Shown piece by piece: positions 34,637 to 44,322 of a stretch of DNA of 64,000 bases. The DNA is from Bradyrhizobium guangdongense (GTDB taxonomy: Bacteria > Pseudomonadota > Alphaproteobacteria > Rhizobiales > Xanthobacteraceae), in NCBI RefSeq assembly GCF_004114975.1, contig NZ_CP030051.1:868001-932000 (forward strand). The letters run 5' to 3'. The number at the start of each line of letters is the position of its first letter. The first letter of the stretch is position 1. The position numbers and the translations under genes are program-made. Below the pieces are notes generated by a model. It saw only the letters and a list, made by a program, of their open reading frames with translations. It searched no databases and had not been told where the DNA came from.

Positions 34637-36253
34637 GTGCAAGAGACGGGCGTGCGCAACGGTGCCTTCGGCGCCGACAAATTCGGCTTAAAGAATCTCA
34701 AACGGGTTCACTGGAATCTCGGCGCGCCGCAGCTCTACCAATATTCGCTCGCTGCGGGCGAGGCGGTGCTATCCGCTGATGGCGCACTCTGTGCCGACAC
34801 CGGCGAATTCACGGGCCGCAGCCCGAAGGACAAGTTCACGGTGCGCGATGCCACCACCGACAAGAAGATGTGGTGGGCCGGCAACCAATCGATCACCGCA
34901 GAGCAGTTCGAGACGCTCTATCAGGACTTCCTCAAGCACGCCGAGGGCAAGAGCCTGTTCGCGCAGGATCTCTACGGCGGCGCCGATCCGGCCTACCGGA
35001 TTAAGACGCGTGTCTTCACCGAGCTCGCCTGGCACTCGCTGTTCATTCGCACGCTGCTCATTCGTCCCGAGGCGATCGAGCTGTCGACCTTCGTGCCGGA
35101 GCTCACGATCATCGACATGCCGAGCTTCCGTGCCGATCCCAAACGTCACGGCTGCCGTTCGGAGAACGTCGTTGCGATCGATTTCGCCCGCAAGATCGTC
35201 CTGATCGGCGGGTCTTATTATGCCGGCGAGATGAAGAAGTCGGTCTTCACCACGTTGAACTACTATCTGCCCGAGCGCGGCGTGATGCCGATGCACTGCT
35301 CGGCCAATGTCGGCGCCAAGGGCGACACCGCGATCTTCTTCGGGCTCTCCGGCACCGGCAAGACCACGCTGTCGGCCGATCCGAACCGCACCCTGATCGG
35401 TGATGACGAGCACGGCTGGGGCCCGAACGGCGTGTTCAATTTCGAAGGCGGCTGCTACGCCAAGTGCATCAAGCTCTCGCAGGAAGCCGAGCCGCAGATC
35501 TATGCGGCGTCGACGCGGTTCGGTGCGGTGCTCGAGAACTGCGTGCTCGACGAAGACACCCGCGTGGTCGATTTCGACGACGGCTCAAAGACCGAGAACA
35601 CCCGGTCGGCCTATCCGCTCGACTTTATTCCGAATGCTTCGCGCACCGGCCGGGCGCCGCAGCCGAAGAACGTGGTGATGCTCGCCGCCGATGCCTTCGG
35701 CGTGCTGCCGCCGATCGCCAAGCTGTCGCCGGCGCAGGCGATGTATCACTTCCTCTCCGGCTACACCGCGAAGGTCGCCGGCACCGAGCGCGGCCTCGGC
35801 AACGAGCCGCAGCCGGAGTTCTCGACCTGCTTCGGCTCGCCCTTCCTGCCGCTCGACCCATCCGTCTACGGCAACATGCTGCGCGACCTCATCGCCCAGC
35901 ACAATGTCGATTGCTGGCTTGTCAATACCGGTTGGACCGGCGGCAAGTACGGCGTCGGCAGCCGCATGCCGATCAAGGTGACCCGCGCGCTGCTCACCGC
36001 CGCCCTCGACGGCTCGCTTCGCAACGTCGAATTCCGCACCGACAAGTATTTCGGCTTCGCAGTTCCGACCGCGCTGCCGGGCGTGCCGAGCGAAATCCTC
36101 AACCCGGTCAACACCTGGAAGGACAAGGACGAGTTCGACAAGACCGCCCGCGCGCTGGTCGGCATGTTCCAGAAGAACTTTGCCAAGTTCGAAGCCCAGG
36201 TCGATGCCGAAGTTCGCGCCGCCGCGCCCGACGTGAAGCTGGCGGCGGAGTGA
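34637..36253 (+). CDS. pckA: phosphoenolpyruvate carboxykinase (ATP)
   Basis: The 538-residue enzyme converts oxaloacetate and ATP to phosphoenolpyruvate in gluconeogenesis. The kinase loop GLSGTGKTT is at about residue 235, followed by IGDDEHGWG with the metal-binding acidic residues, and [10 protein letters not shown] near residue 52. The start is a GTG at 34637, six bases after a full AGGAGGA, rather than the ATG at 34601; it gives the family-typical N terminus [12 protein letters not shown] hairpin terminator follows at 36277. In rhizobia, ChvGI activates this gene. Confidence 0.97.
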   Translation: MQETGVRNGAFGADKFGLKNLKRVHWNLGAPQLYQYSLAAGEAVLSADGALCADTGEFTGRSPKDKFTVRDATTDKKMWWAGNQSITAEQFETLYQDFLKHAEGKSLFAQDLYGGADPAYRIKTRVFTELAWHSLFIRTLLIRPEAIELSTFVPELTIIDMPSFRADPKRHGCRSENVVAIDFARKIVLIGGSYYAGEMKKSVFTTLNYYLPERGVMPMHCSANVGAKGDTAIFFGLSGTGKTTLSADPNRTLIGDDEHGWGPNGVFNFEGGCYAKCIKLSQEAEPQIYAASTRFGAVLENCVLDEDTRVVDFDDGSKTENTRSAYPLDFIPNASRTGRAPQPKNVVMLAADAFGVLPPIAKLSPAQAMYHFLSGYTAKVAGTERGLGNEPQPEFSTCFGSPFLPLDPSVYGNMLRDLIAQHNVDCWLVNTGWTGGKYGVGSRMPIKVTRALLTAALDGSLRNVEFRTDKYFGFAVPTALPGVPSEILNPVNTWKDKDEFDKTARALVGMFQKNFAKFEAQVDAEVRAAAPDVKLAAE

Positions 36254-36276
36254 GGGCGCGGATCGGTTCGAATGCA

Positions 36277-36302
36277 AAAGGGCGGCCGCGAGGCCGCCCT
36301 TT
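36277..36302 (+). terminator. terminator after pckA
   Basis: An 11-bp perfect stem, AAAGGGCGGCC with GGCCGCCCTTT around a four-base loop, 23 bases after the pckA stop. The T-run is short, but the stem is very stable. Confidence 0.8.
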
Positions 36303-36319
36303 CCTGTTTGTGGCTGCCT

Positions 36320-36460
36320 CCTTCTCCCCTTGTGGGAGAAGGTGGCGCGAAGCGCCGGATGAGGGGTTCTCTCTGCGAACTCGACGAAGTTTATCGCGCG
36401 GAGAACCCCTCATCCGTCTCGTCGCTTCGCGACGAGCCACCCTCTTCCGCAAGGGAAGAC
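36320..36460. repeat. mosaic palindromic repeat between pckA and the thioesterase gene
   Basis: It contains a hairpin CTTCTCCCC with GGGAGAAG (36320-36341) and distant arms GATGAGGGGTTCTC (36358-36371) and GAGAACCCCTCATC (36400-36414). It fills the convergent gap between pckA and the gene at 36471. Confidence 0.75.
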
Positions 36461-36470
36461 TGGAAGAAAG

Positions 36471-37286
36471 CTACGCCTTGTAATACGCGATCTGCGTGCT
36501 CGTCGCGAGCAGCCTGCCGTTCGGCGACCACAGCTCGGCGTTCTGGTCGGCGTAGCTCTTGTGCATGATCTTCGAGTCCGCCGTCGCCAGTACGCGCGTG
36601 ATGTTTTCGCTGGCGAGCTCTTCACTGTCGGTGTGGAAATACGTCGTCAGTGACACCGTGCCGAACGGCACCAGTTCGCGCCGTGCGTGAAAGATGCGGC
36701 CGAAGAAAGCGTCCGACATCGACATCAGCGACAGCATGTCCAGCTTGCGCGGCTCACGATCGCTGATCCAGATCTTCGAATAGGTGCTGGCGGGTTCGGC
36801 ATGCGGCGGGCCGATCCGCATCTCGCCCTCGACGAAGCGGAATTCATACTGGTTGGCCCAGGAGGCCGCGATCTTCGGGAACGGCAGCGTCGCTTCGAAC
36901 GGCTTTGCGCCGGGATATTGCGCGACCCTGTGTTCCCAGGACGGCCGCCGCTCGGCGAATACGGCGGTGGCGAGCGTCGCGACTTCGCCGCCGCCCTGCG
37001 ACAGTTCGACGCTCCAGTGCTGGCTGGAGCGGTTGCCCTTCACCAGCCGGACGTCGAGATCGAATGCGCCCTTGGCGATCGGCGCACAGTAATTGACGGT
37101 CAGCGCCAGCGGATCGCCGGCGCGTTCCGGATGGTCGATCAGCGCGCGCAAAATGGTCGCGGCGGTGGCGCCGCCGAACGGGCCGACAAAGGCCCAGTAA
37201 TCGTCGCTGGTGTGCCCCTGCCAACTGCTGTCACCCGCGGTGATGCGCGTGGCGTCGTCGAAGGGGTGCGGGAGCTTGGCGTGCAT
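36471..37286 (-). CDS. TesB-like acyl-CoA thioesterase
   Basis: The 271-residue protein is a double-hotdog thioesterase. The first half has YWAFVGPFGGATAATILRAL and LTVNYCAPIAKGAFDLDV; the second has MSDAFFGRIFHARRELVPFGTVSLTTYFH and ends in ATSTQIAYYKA, typical of the family. It would hydrolyse acyl-CoA to free acid and CoA. I chose the ATG at 37286; the frame is open to 37334. It is convergent with pckA. The chain length of the substrate cannot be told. Confidence 0.87.
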   Translation of the reverse strand: MHAKLPHPFDDATRITAGDSSWQGHTSDDYWAFVGPFGGATAATILRALIDHPERAGDPLALTVNYCAPIAKGAFDLDVRLVKGNRSSQHWSVELSQGGGEVATLATAVFAERRPSWEHRVAQYPGAKPFEATLPFPKIAASWANQYEFRFVEGEMRIGPPHAEPASTYSKIWISDREPRKLDMLSLMSMSDAFFGRIFHARRELVPFGTVSLTTYFHTDSEELASENITRVLATADSKIMHKSYADQNAELWSPNGRLLATSTQIAYYKA

Positions 37287-37398
37287 TGTCGTCCTCGGCG
37301 TCACCGACGCCGCTTTGGGGATGATGAAGATCATATCATCATTCCTGGCGCCTGACGCAATAACGTCGCAGGTAACGCCGCTTCCACTCCGCGGAAAA

Positions 37399-39924
37399 TC
37401 AGCCCGCGGCGTCGCGCAAATTCGGCAGCAGCGGCGTGCTCGGATTCACCGGTACGTTCCAGATCTCCTCGGCGTATTCGCGGATGGTGCGGTCGGACGA
37501 GAACCACGCCATGCGCGCGACGTTGAGAATGGAGGCGCGTGTCCAGGCCGGGGCCACCTGCCAACGCGCGTCAACCGCACGCTGCGCCTCGTAATAGGAA
37601 TCGAAATCGGCGCTGACCATGTAATGGTCGAGATAGCGCAGCGCATGCGCGATGGATTCGAAGCGGCCGGGATCGCCTGGCGAGAACTCGCCGGCACCGA
37701 TCGCGTTGATGGCGCGCTGCAGCTTCGGCGAATTGCGGATCACGTCGGAGGCATCCAGCCCCTGCTTGCGCCGGATCATCACGTCGCCGGCCTCCATGCC
37801 GAAGATCGCGATGTTCTCGACGCCGACCTGGTCGCGGATCTCGATATTGGCGCCGTCGAGCGTGCCGATGGTGATGGCGCCGTTGAGCGCCAGCTTCATG
37901 TTGCCGGTGCCGGAGGCTTCCATGCCGGCGGTCGAGATCTGTTCGGACAGGTCGGCCGCCGGAATGATCACTTCCGCGAGACTGACATTGTAGTCGGGAA
38001 GGAACACGACCTTGAGCTTGCCGCCGATCGAGGGATCGTTGTTGACGATTTCGGCGACGTCGTTGATCAGCTTGATGATCAGTTTTGCGTACTTGTAGCT
38101 CGCCGCCGCCTTGCCGGCGAAGATCTTCACCCGCGGCACCCAGTTGCCGTTGGGATCGTCCTTGATCGACTGATACAGTGCGACCGTCTCGATGATGTTG
38201 AGGAGCTGGCGCTTGTATTCGTGGATGCGCTTGATCTGCACGTCGAACAAAGCGGTCGGATCGACCTTGATCCCGAGCCGTTCGCCGATCAGGCGCGCCA
38301 GCGCCGTCTTGTTGTGAAGCTTGACGCTACGGAATTTCTTCTGGAACTCGACGTCGCTGGCGCGGGACTCGATCTGCGAGAGCTGCGTCGGATCGTCGAG
38401 CACGGCATCGCCGCAGACCTCGCGTAACAGGTCTGTGAGCCTCGGATTCGCCAGCATCAGCCAGCGGCGGAAGGTGATGCCGTTGGTCTTGTTGGTGATA
38501 CGCCCGGGATAGAGATGATTGAGATCGTGGAACACGGTCTCGCGCATCAGGTCCGAATGCATCGCCGAGACGCCGTTGATGCGGTGCGAGCCGACGAAGG
38601 CGAGCTGGCCCATGCGGACGCGGCGTCCGCTCTTCTCGTCAATCAGCGAAACCGAGGCGCGGAAATCGATGTCGCCGGGCGCGCGCGCTTCGGCGAGCGC
38701 AAGGTGCTGGACGTTGATGCGGTAGATGATCTCGAGATGACGCGGCAACAGCCGCTCGAACAGCTCGACTGGCCAGGTCTCCAGCGCCTCGGGAAGCAGG
38801 GTGTGGTTGGTATAAGAGAGGGTGGCGACCGTGATCTTCCAGGCCTCGTCCCAGCGGAAATTGTGGAGATCGACGAGGATGCGCATCAGCTCGGTGACGG
38901 CGAGGCTCGGATGGGTGTCGTTGAGCTGCACCGCGACCTTGGACGACAGGCTGCGCAGCTGGCCGTCGGAGGCGAGGTGCCGCTTGACCAGATCCTGGAG
39001 CGAGGCCGAGACGAAGAAATATTCCTGGCGCAAGCGCAGCTCGCGTCCCGCCGGGCTCTCGTCGTTCGGATAGAGGAATTTGCAGATGGCTTCGGCGCGC
39101 GACTGCTCGGCGCTGGCGCTGACATAGTCGCCCATGTTGAAGGCGTCGAGCTTCAAGGGATCGGGCGAGCGCGCCGACCATAGCCGCAGCGCGTTGACGT
39201 GCTGGCCACGCCAGCCGACGATCGGCGTGTCATAGGCGATCGCCTGCACGGTCTCGGCCGGATGCCAGATCGCGCGGTCGCGGCCCTTGTCGTCGATATG
39301 CTCGACGCCGCCGCCGAAATTGACGTCGTAGATGACTTCCGGCCGCTGCAATTCCCAGGGGTTGCCGAAGCCGAGCCATTCGTCGGGATATTCCTGCTGC
39401 CAGCCCTGATTGATGATCTGCCGGAACAGGCCATAATCGTAGCGGATGCCGTAGCCGATCGCGGGGATCGACAGCGTCGCCATGCTCTCCATGAAGCAGG
39501 CGGCGAGACGGCCGAGGCCGCCATTGCCGAGCGCGGCATCCGGCTCGCATTTGCGCAACTCGGGCAGCGACACGCCGAGATCGCCGAGCGCGACCTCGAA
39601 GATCTTGAGCAGCCCCATATTGTTCAGCGCGTCGGTGAAGAGGCGGCCGATCAGGAATTCGAGCGAGAGATAATAGACGCGCTTGCGGCCGGCGTCGTAG
39701 CTGTGCTTCTCGACCGTGAGCCAGCGGTGCACGATCCGGTCGCGCAGCGCGAGCGCTGCGGCCTGGTACCAATCGTGCTTGGTCGCCATGCCCGCATCCT
39801 TGCCGATAGCAAGGCGCAGCTTCGCCAGGATCGTGCCCTTGATCTCAGCCAGCGCGAGTTCGTCGATGGGCTGGCCGGCCGCGGGCGAATTTGGCTGGAA
39901 CGATTGATCTTGCAAGGCCGTCAC
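37399..39924 (-). CDS. glgP: glycogen/starch phosphorylase
   Basis: The enzyme of about 841 residues releases glucose 1-phosphate from glycogen. The pyridoxal-phosphate lysine lies in EASGTGNMKLALNGA near the C terminus and the glycogen-binding and phosphate-site segments are intact (YGIRYDYGLFRQ, NKTNGITFRRW, KRIHEYKRQLLN). The exact start is uncertain: GTG at 39924 and TTG at 39915 (after AGGAAG) are both possible, giving 841 or 838 residues. No other glg gene is in the window. Confidence 0.93.
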   Translation of the reverse strand: MTALQDQSFQPNSPAAGQPIDELALAEIKGTILAKLRLAIGKDAGMATKHDWYQAAALALRDRIVHRWLTVEKHSYDAGRKRVYYLSLEFLIGRLFTDALNNMGLLKIFEVALGDLGVSLPELRKCEPDAALGNGGLGRLAACFMESMATLSIPAIGYGIRYDYGLFRQIINQGWQQEYPDEWLGFGNPWELQRPEVIYDVNFGGGVEHIDDKGRDRAIWHPAETVQAIAYDTPIVGWRGQHVNALRLWSARSPDPLKLDAFNMGDYVSASAEQSRAEAICKFLYPNDESPAGRELRLRQEYFFVSASLQDLVKRHLASDGQLRSLSSKVAVQLNDTHPSLAVTELMRILVDLHNFRWDEAWKITVATLSYTNHTLLPEALETWPVELFERLLPRHLEIIYRINVQHLALAEARAPGDIDFRASVSLIDEKSGRRVRMGQLAFVGSHRINGVSAMHSDLMRETVFHDLNHLYPGRITNKTNGITFRRWLMLANPRLTDLLREVCGDAVLDDPTQLSQIESRASDVEFQKKFRSVKLHNKTALARLIGERLGIKVDPTALFDVQIKRIHEYKRQLLNIIETVALYQSIKDDPNGNWVPRVKIFAGKAAASYKYAKLIIKLINDVAEIVNNDPSIGGKLKVVFLPDYNVSLAEVIIPAADLSEQISTAGMEASGTGNMKLALNGAITIGTLDGANIEIRDQVGVENIAIFGMEAGDVMIRRKQGLDASDVIRNSPKLQRAINAIGAGEFSPGDPGRFESIAHALRYLDHYMVSADFDSYYEAQRAVDARWQVAPAWTRASILNVARMAWFSSDRTIREYAEEIWNVPVNPSTPLLPNLRDAAG

Positions 39925-40125
39925 TTCCTGGTCGACAGAAACACCACTGAACCTACGCGTCTTGCCCCTGCACCGGAACCATCGCTGGCGCGGCCATGCA
40001 CAACTGCGCTGGCGCAAAATTATGCAAGGAACGGGCCGCTTTGGAAACCCGGAGCAGCACGGAGGAACGCCGATTTGGTGCTAGAATGAGCACAGATTCA
40101 GCCATCACTGTGGAGGAAACGCCCC

Positions 40126-40371
40126 ATGAAACCGCTGCTGCGACTGCTGATCGAAATCACCACGGCTGCGCTGCTGGTCGTCTGTATCACCGCCTCCAGC
40201 GCCGCCTTTGCCGCCGGCAAGATGGGGCGCAGTGCCGACGGCCTCAGCTGCGCCGTCTCTCTCCCGCAAAATGCAACACCCGCGCAGCGCTGCGCCGCCA
40301 TCAAGCGACAATGCGGCGGCAAGTTCTATGCGAGCGCGTGCGGGGACAAGCTGATGTCGGCAGTGAACTGA
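40126..40371 (+). CDS. small secreted protein with four cysteines
   Basis: The 81-residue protein has a signal peptide (residues 1-30, ending AAFAA) and a mature domain of 51 residues with four Cys (SCAVSL, RCAAIKRQC, SACGDK). Two disulfides would make it a compact periplasmic protein. I recognise no family. The start follows GTGGAGGAAACGCCCC, a good ribosome site. Confidence 0.65.
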   Translation: MKPLLRLLIEITTAALLVVCITASSAAFAAGKMGRSADGLSCAVSLPQNATPAQRCAAIKRQCGGKFYASACGDKLMSAVN

Positions 40372-40393
40372 GGGAGTTGGCGCACCATGACTA

Positions 40394-40423
40394 ATGTCAT
40401 CCCGGCCGTGGCGGGACGACATT
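40394..40423. repeat. short palindromic repeat
   Basis: TGTCATCCCGGCC and GGCGGGACGACA form an imperfect hairpin with three loop bases, located after the gene at 40126. The sequence belongs to the same style of intergenic repeats seen at 43-55 kb. Confidence 0.6.
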
Positions 40424-40535
40424 GTGGACTCTCCAGAACAAATTAAGAACACTTTAGCAAGTCTTTGATATATCATTGTGATTCGGCGCATTGCCGACAC
40501 AACATCTAGGGTCTGACGTCAGTCGCGAGGACTAC

Positions 40536-40967
40536 ATGTCCACCATTGCCTTCGATCAATTTGCCCTCACCCGGATCGCCGATTTCGCGCGGTCGCTGTC
40601 GCGGCTGCATCAGGCGGCGCGACGCCATGCTGTCGATGACGACCAATTCGACCGCGAGTTCAACGCGGTGTGCCAGTCGATCTGGGGCTACACCATCGAC
40701 GACATCAGCGACGATCTGTTCGCGCCCGAGGATCATCACTTTCTTGACACGCTGGACGAGGCGCATGCGCGAATCTTCGCGGCCGAGCAGGGTTATGACC
40801 TCGTTGGCGATCAGGGCATGCTGACCGACTGGTGGGGGTTCTGCTGGATGATCCTCGCCGAGAAGCGCGGTCTGCTGACGCCGGAGAACCGCGCCGCCGC
40901 GCGCGCGGCCATCGAGGAGAAATATCTGGCGGCGCCGAACGTGATTGGGGTGATTATCGGGCCGTGA
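40536..40967 (+). CDS. conserved-looking hypothetical protein, 143 residues
   Basis: The protein is soluble and acidic with a helical N terminus (IADFARSLSRLHQAARRHAVDDDQFDREFNAVCQS) and a C-terminal WWGFCWMILAEKRGLLTPE segment. The ATG at 40536, after GCGAGG, is better than the upstream frame. I recognise no family; an ORFan or lineage-specific protein is likely. It ends next to a repeat element. Confidence 0.6.
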   Translation: MSTIAFDQFALTRIADFARSLSRLHQAARRHAVDDDQFDREFNAVCQSIWGYTIDDISDDLFAPEDHHFLDTLDEAHARIFAAEQGYDLVGDQGMLTDWWGFCWMILAEKRGLLTPENRAAARAAIEEKYLAAPNVIGVIIGP

Positions 40968-40982
40968 GGCTCTCTTCTCCGG

Positions 40983-41063
40983 CATTGCGAGCGTAGCGAA
41001 GCAATCCAGAATCTTTCCGTGAAGGGATCCTGGATTGCTTCGTCGTAAGGGCTCCTCGCAATG
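40983..41063. repeat. palindromic repeat of the CATTGCGAG type
   Basis: Long arms CATTGCGAG-CGAAGCAATCCAG at the left and CTGGATTGCTTCG-CTCGCAATG at the right. A second copy, in reverse orientation, lies at 62971-63056. Confidence 0.85.
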
Positions 41064-41087
41064 ACAGCTTGGCCCAGGGCCAGGGCC

Positions 41088-41906
41088 TTAATCCAGTTCC
41101 GCCCGCTTCGCCGGTTTCGCCTGTGGCTTCGGCGGCGTCACATCGGGCAGCCTCTCCCGCACGATCTCGGCGGGCGGCGCATCGGCCGCGACCGTTTCCG
41201 CCCGCACCGGCGCGACCTTCATTTCGCCGAGCCGGGTGCGGACCTGTGCGGTGAGGCCGGGATAGGAGGCCACAGGAGTGAATTCAGCGGTCTGCTCCTG
41301 GCCGAGGCGGACGCCGGTATAGGCGACGAGGCCGTCGGTGGTGGCGATGACGTCGCCGGCCTTCAGCGAGGAGTCGAGCGCCAGGTCGACAGGAGCGAGC
41401 CCGGCCGGCTCGCGGCCGTTGCAGGTGCAGTCGGCGCGCAGCGCCTTGCGATAGGCGAACGCGTTCTCGCTGTCGGCGTAGCGCTCGCCGGTCTGGCTAT
41501 AAGCGCCGTCGATCGAAGAGCCGAAAAACACCTTGGTGGCGCTTGCAGGACAGAAGGCCTGACACATCTGTGCCGGCGAGGCGAGGCCGCGCATCAACGG
41601 AAAATATTTGCCGTCGCAGCTGCGCACGCAGAAGGCGGGTCCGGAGCCGCCGGCCGCTGCCGAGCGGGTCGGCGGCACATATTGCGGCTGAACGGCCGGG
41701 TTCTGCTGGCCGCTGAAGGGATCGGCGTAGGAATTCGCCTGCTGCGGCACGTCACGCTGCGGCCGCTGCTGCATTCCGCCGAAAAAGAAGTCGAACAGGC
41801 CTTCGGCCGAAACGGGGGCCGGAGCTGCGAGCAGCGTGCTTGCGAAAGTGGCGGCCACAAGCATCGCGCGACGCCGCCGGCGGGCATGGGACATGATCGT
41901 ACGCAA
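41088..41906 (-). CDS. DUF2865 secreted protein
   Basis: The 272-residue protein has a signal peptide (about residues 1-34, ending APVSA). The DUF2865 signature is AFCVRSCDGKYFPLMRG, then MCQAFCPASATKVFFGSSID and ADCTCN, giving six conserved cysteines. The family is periplasmic, common in Bradyrhizobium and of unknown function. The C-terminal 60 residues are Pro/Ala-rich. A start at 41894 is equally possible. Confidence 0.85.
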   Translation of the reverse strand: MRTIMSHARRRRRAMLVAATFASTLLAAPAPVSAEGLFDFFFGGMQQRPQRDVPQQANSYADPFSGQQNPAVQPQYVPPTRSAAAGGSGPAFCVRSCDGKYFPLMRGLASPAQMCQAFCPASATKVFFGSSIDGAYSQTGERYADSENAFAYRKALRADCTCNGREPAGLAPVDLALDSSLKAGDVIATTDGLVAYTGVRLGQEQTAEFTPVASYPGLTAQVRTRLGEMKVAPVRAETVAADAPPAEIVRERLPDVTPPKPQAKPAKRAELD

Positions 41907-42042
41907 CGCTTACTCCACCCAACGCTACCGAACCGGCTGGGGCCCTCACGGGTCTCAGCACATGATTCACCATAAAGCCGGATGGTAAATGAGGCGTTGA
42001 GGATGGCTCGAATGCTGCGCAGCGCACCCGCAGCGAAAGGCT

Positions 42043-42606
42043 TTAATCCTTCAAAAATTCCGACGCCTTGTACAGCGAGCGGAACGGCAGACCCGCCGCG
42101 CCGAAGGTGTCGGTGGCGCCTTCCTCGCGGTCGACCATGGTCAGCACCAGCACGACTTCAGCGCCGGTCTCGCGCACGGATTCCACCGCCTTCATCGCCG
42201 AGCCGCCTGTCGTGGTGACGTCCTCGACGATCACGACGCGCTTGCCGGCCAGCGTCTCGCCCTTCGGCAGTCCCTCGATCGCGAGCCTGGCGCCATGCTC
42301 TTTCGGCTTCTTGCGCACGAAGAAGGCCGCGATCGGATGACCCTTGATCCAGGAGATCTGCGCCAGCGCGCCGGCCAGCGGCACCGCGCCCATTTCCAGC
42401 CCGCCGATGAAATCGAGATTGTCGTCCTTCAGCGCCTCGTAGGTCAGCTCGGCAAGCAGCGTCGCGCCCTCGGGGTCCAGCATGGTCGGCTTCAGGTTGA
42501 AGTAGAAATCACTCTTGCGGCCCGACGCCAGCGTCACCTCGCCTCGCCCGAAGGAGCGGCGGCGGATGATTTCGAACAGGCGGGCGCGGGAGGCAGATTT
42601 CGACAC
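42043..42606 (-). CDS. pyrE: orotate phosphoribosyltransferase
   Basis: The 187-residue enzyme makes orotidine 5'-phosphate from orotate and PRPP in pyrimidine synthesis. The PRPP-binding motif is [13 protein letters not shown], and the flexible catalytic loop with [11 protein letters not shown] precedes it. The length is slightly below the 200-220 usual in other bacteria but normal for this lineage. The gene is alone on its strand here, opposite the glutathione transferase gene. Confidence 0.95.
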   Translation of the reverse strand: MSKSASRARLFEIIRRRSFGRGEVTLASGRKSDFYFNLKPTMLDPEGATLLAELTYEALKDDNLDFIGGLEMGAVPLAGALAQISWIKGHPIAAFFVRKKPKEHGARLAIEGLPKGETLAGKRVVIVEDVTTTGGSAMKAVESVRETGAEVVLVLTMVDREEGATDTFGAAGLPFRSLYKASEFLKD

Positions 42607-42779
42607 GGTGGTCCCTCAGGGGCGTTCTTGGGAGGTGGCGGAATTTATCCGCGACGGCCGCGACATTCCAGAGGGGGCGTCCCCCGTCAACAGGGATCGG
42701 CCATCCCGGTCGGGCGGTTGTGGGGCCGCAACTTTCCGGAGTAGGTGGATGCCCGCTACCTCGGGGAAGGAAACAGGAA

Positions 42780-43406
42780 ATGACCATCGAGCTGTACACC
42801 TGGAACACACCGAACGGCCGCAAAATCTCGGTCGCGTTGGAGGAAATGGGCCTGCCCTACAAGGTGGTCCCGGTGAACATCACCAAGGGCGAGCAGATGG
42901 ACCCTCGGTTCCTCGAGCTCTCCCCCAACAACAAGATTCCCGCGATCCTCGATCCCGAGGGCCCGGACGGCAAGCCCGTCAGCATCTTCGAATCCGGGGC
43001 CATCCTGCTTTATCTCGGCGAAAAGACAGGCAAATTCCTGCCGAAATCGCTTGGCGCGCGCATCCCCGTCTACGAATGGCTGATGTGGCAGATGGGCGGT
43101 TTCGGCCCGATCCCCGGCCAGGTGCATCATTTCATTGCGCTCGAAAACGAGCAGGACCGCGCCTACGGCCTGAAGCGCTTCATGGCCGAGACCCGCCGGC
43201 TCTACGGCGTGCTGGACCGCCGCCTCGAGGGCCGCGACTTCGTCGCCGGCGATCTCTCGGTCGCCGATTTCGCCATCCTGGGCTGGGCCTGGCGCCATCC
43301 CCGCCACAAGGTCGATCTGGCCGACTTCCCCAACGTCAAGCGCTGGTACGACGCCCTGATGGCCCGCCCGGCGGTGAGAAGGGGCATGGAGGCGAAGCTG
43401 GATTGA
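42780..43406 (+). CDS. glutathione S-transferase, disulfide-bond oxidoreductase type
   Basis: The 208-residue protein is a Nu-class GST like YfcG/YghU. The N-terminal thioredoxin-like domain has YTWNTPNGRKIS (Thr/Asn-Gly motif that contacts glutathione), NNKIPAILDP and FESGAILLYL. The C-terminal helical domain is complete. Such proteins reduce disulfides with glutathione. I chose the ATG at 42780, preceded by AAACAGGAA. A repeat element follows its stop. Confidence 0.92.
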   Translation: MTIELYTWNTPNGRKISVALEEMGLPYKVVPVNITKGEQMDPRFLELSPNNKIPAILDPEGPDGKPVSIFESGAILLYLGEKTGKFLPKSLGARIPVYEWLMWQMGGFGPIPGQVHHFIALENEQDRAYGLKRFMAETRRLYGVLDRRLEGRDFVAGDLSVADFAILGWAWRHPRHKVDLADFPNVKRWYDALMARPAVRRGMEAKLD

Positions 43407-43414
43407 GGTGACGG

Positions 43415-43516
43415 TGTCGTCGCCCGGCTTGACCGGGCGACCCAGTACGCCGCGGCGGCTCGATTCAGCCGCGCTGTCTCGGAGTACTGGATGCCCCGCT
43501 TTCGCGGAGCATGACA
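43415..43516. repeat. palindromic repeat, type shared with 47482 and 55166
   Basis: The left half reads TGTCGTCGCCCGGCTTGACC and CCCAGTAC; the right half reads GTACTGGATGCCCCGC and CATGACAG. The inner arms CCAGTAC and GTACTGG pair. It lies between convergent genes (GST and LysE). Confidence 0.85.
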
Positions 43517-43526
43517 GTGTGCCCCT

Positions 43527-44162
43527 TCACACCTTCCGCGCTTCCACGGCCATCCGCACGGCAAGACCGGCCAGCACTGTGCCCATCAGCCAGCGTTGCA
43601 CCAGCATCCAGCTTGGCCGGTTCGCGAGAAACAGGGCGATCGAGCCGGCGGCGAGCGCGATCATCGCGTTGACGCTGACGCTGATCGCGATCTGGATGGC
43701 GCCCAGCGCGACCGACTGGGTCAGCACGCTGCCGGCGGTGGGGTCGATGAACTGGGGCAGCAGCGCCAGATACAGCATCGCAATCTTCGGATTGAGCAGG
43801 TTGGTGACGAACCCCATCGTGAACAATTTCCGCGGGCTGTCGATCGCGAGCTGCTTCACCTGAAACGGCGAGCGCCCACCCGGCTTCATCGCCTGCCAGG
43901 CCAGCCACAGCATGTAGCCGGCGCCGGCAAAGCGCAGCGCGTCATATGCAAAGGGAATGGCGAGCAGCAGCGCGGTGATGCCGAATGCCGCGCATAGCAT
44001 GTAGAACACGAAGCCGAGCGCGACGCCGCCGAGCGAGACGATCCCCGCCGCCGGCCCCTGCGTGATCGAGCGCGAGATCAGATAGATCATGTTGGGCCCG
44101 GGCGTGAGCACGAGGCCGAGACAGACGAGGGCGAAGCCGAGTAGGGCGGAGGTGTGGGGCAT
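43527..44162 (-). CDS. LysE/RhtB family amino-acid exporter
   Basis: The 211-residue protein has six membrane segments and the LysE signature: LVLTPGPNMIYLISRSITQG in the first loop, then FGITALLLAIPFAYDALRFAGAGYMLWLAWQA and NLLNPKIAMLYLALLPQF. The family exports lysine, threonine, homoserine or related compounds; the substrate here is unknown. It is alone on its strand. Confidence 0.92.
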   Translation of the reverse strand: MPHTSALLGFALVCLGLVLTPGPNMIYLISRSITQGPAAGIVSLGGVALGFVFYMLCAAFGITALLLAIPFAYDALRFAGAGYMLWLAWQAMKPGGRSPFQVKQLAIDSPRKLFTMGFVTNLLNPKIAMLYLALLPQFIDPTAGSVLTQSVALGAIQIAISVSVNAMIALAAGSIALFLANRPSWMLVQRWLMGTVLAGLAVRMAVEARKV

Positions 44163-44322
44163 GGATGAACCGGTGCGGGAGACGCGTCGATTCTAATATG
44201 CGCGGCGCTGAGGGGCCATCACGCAATTGCACGGAGGACAATTGAGTAGACGTTATCTCACCTCAGTGTCGTCCCGGCGTTCGCCGCCGCCTGATCGAGT
44301 GCAGGCGGAGGCAAGAGCAGCC

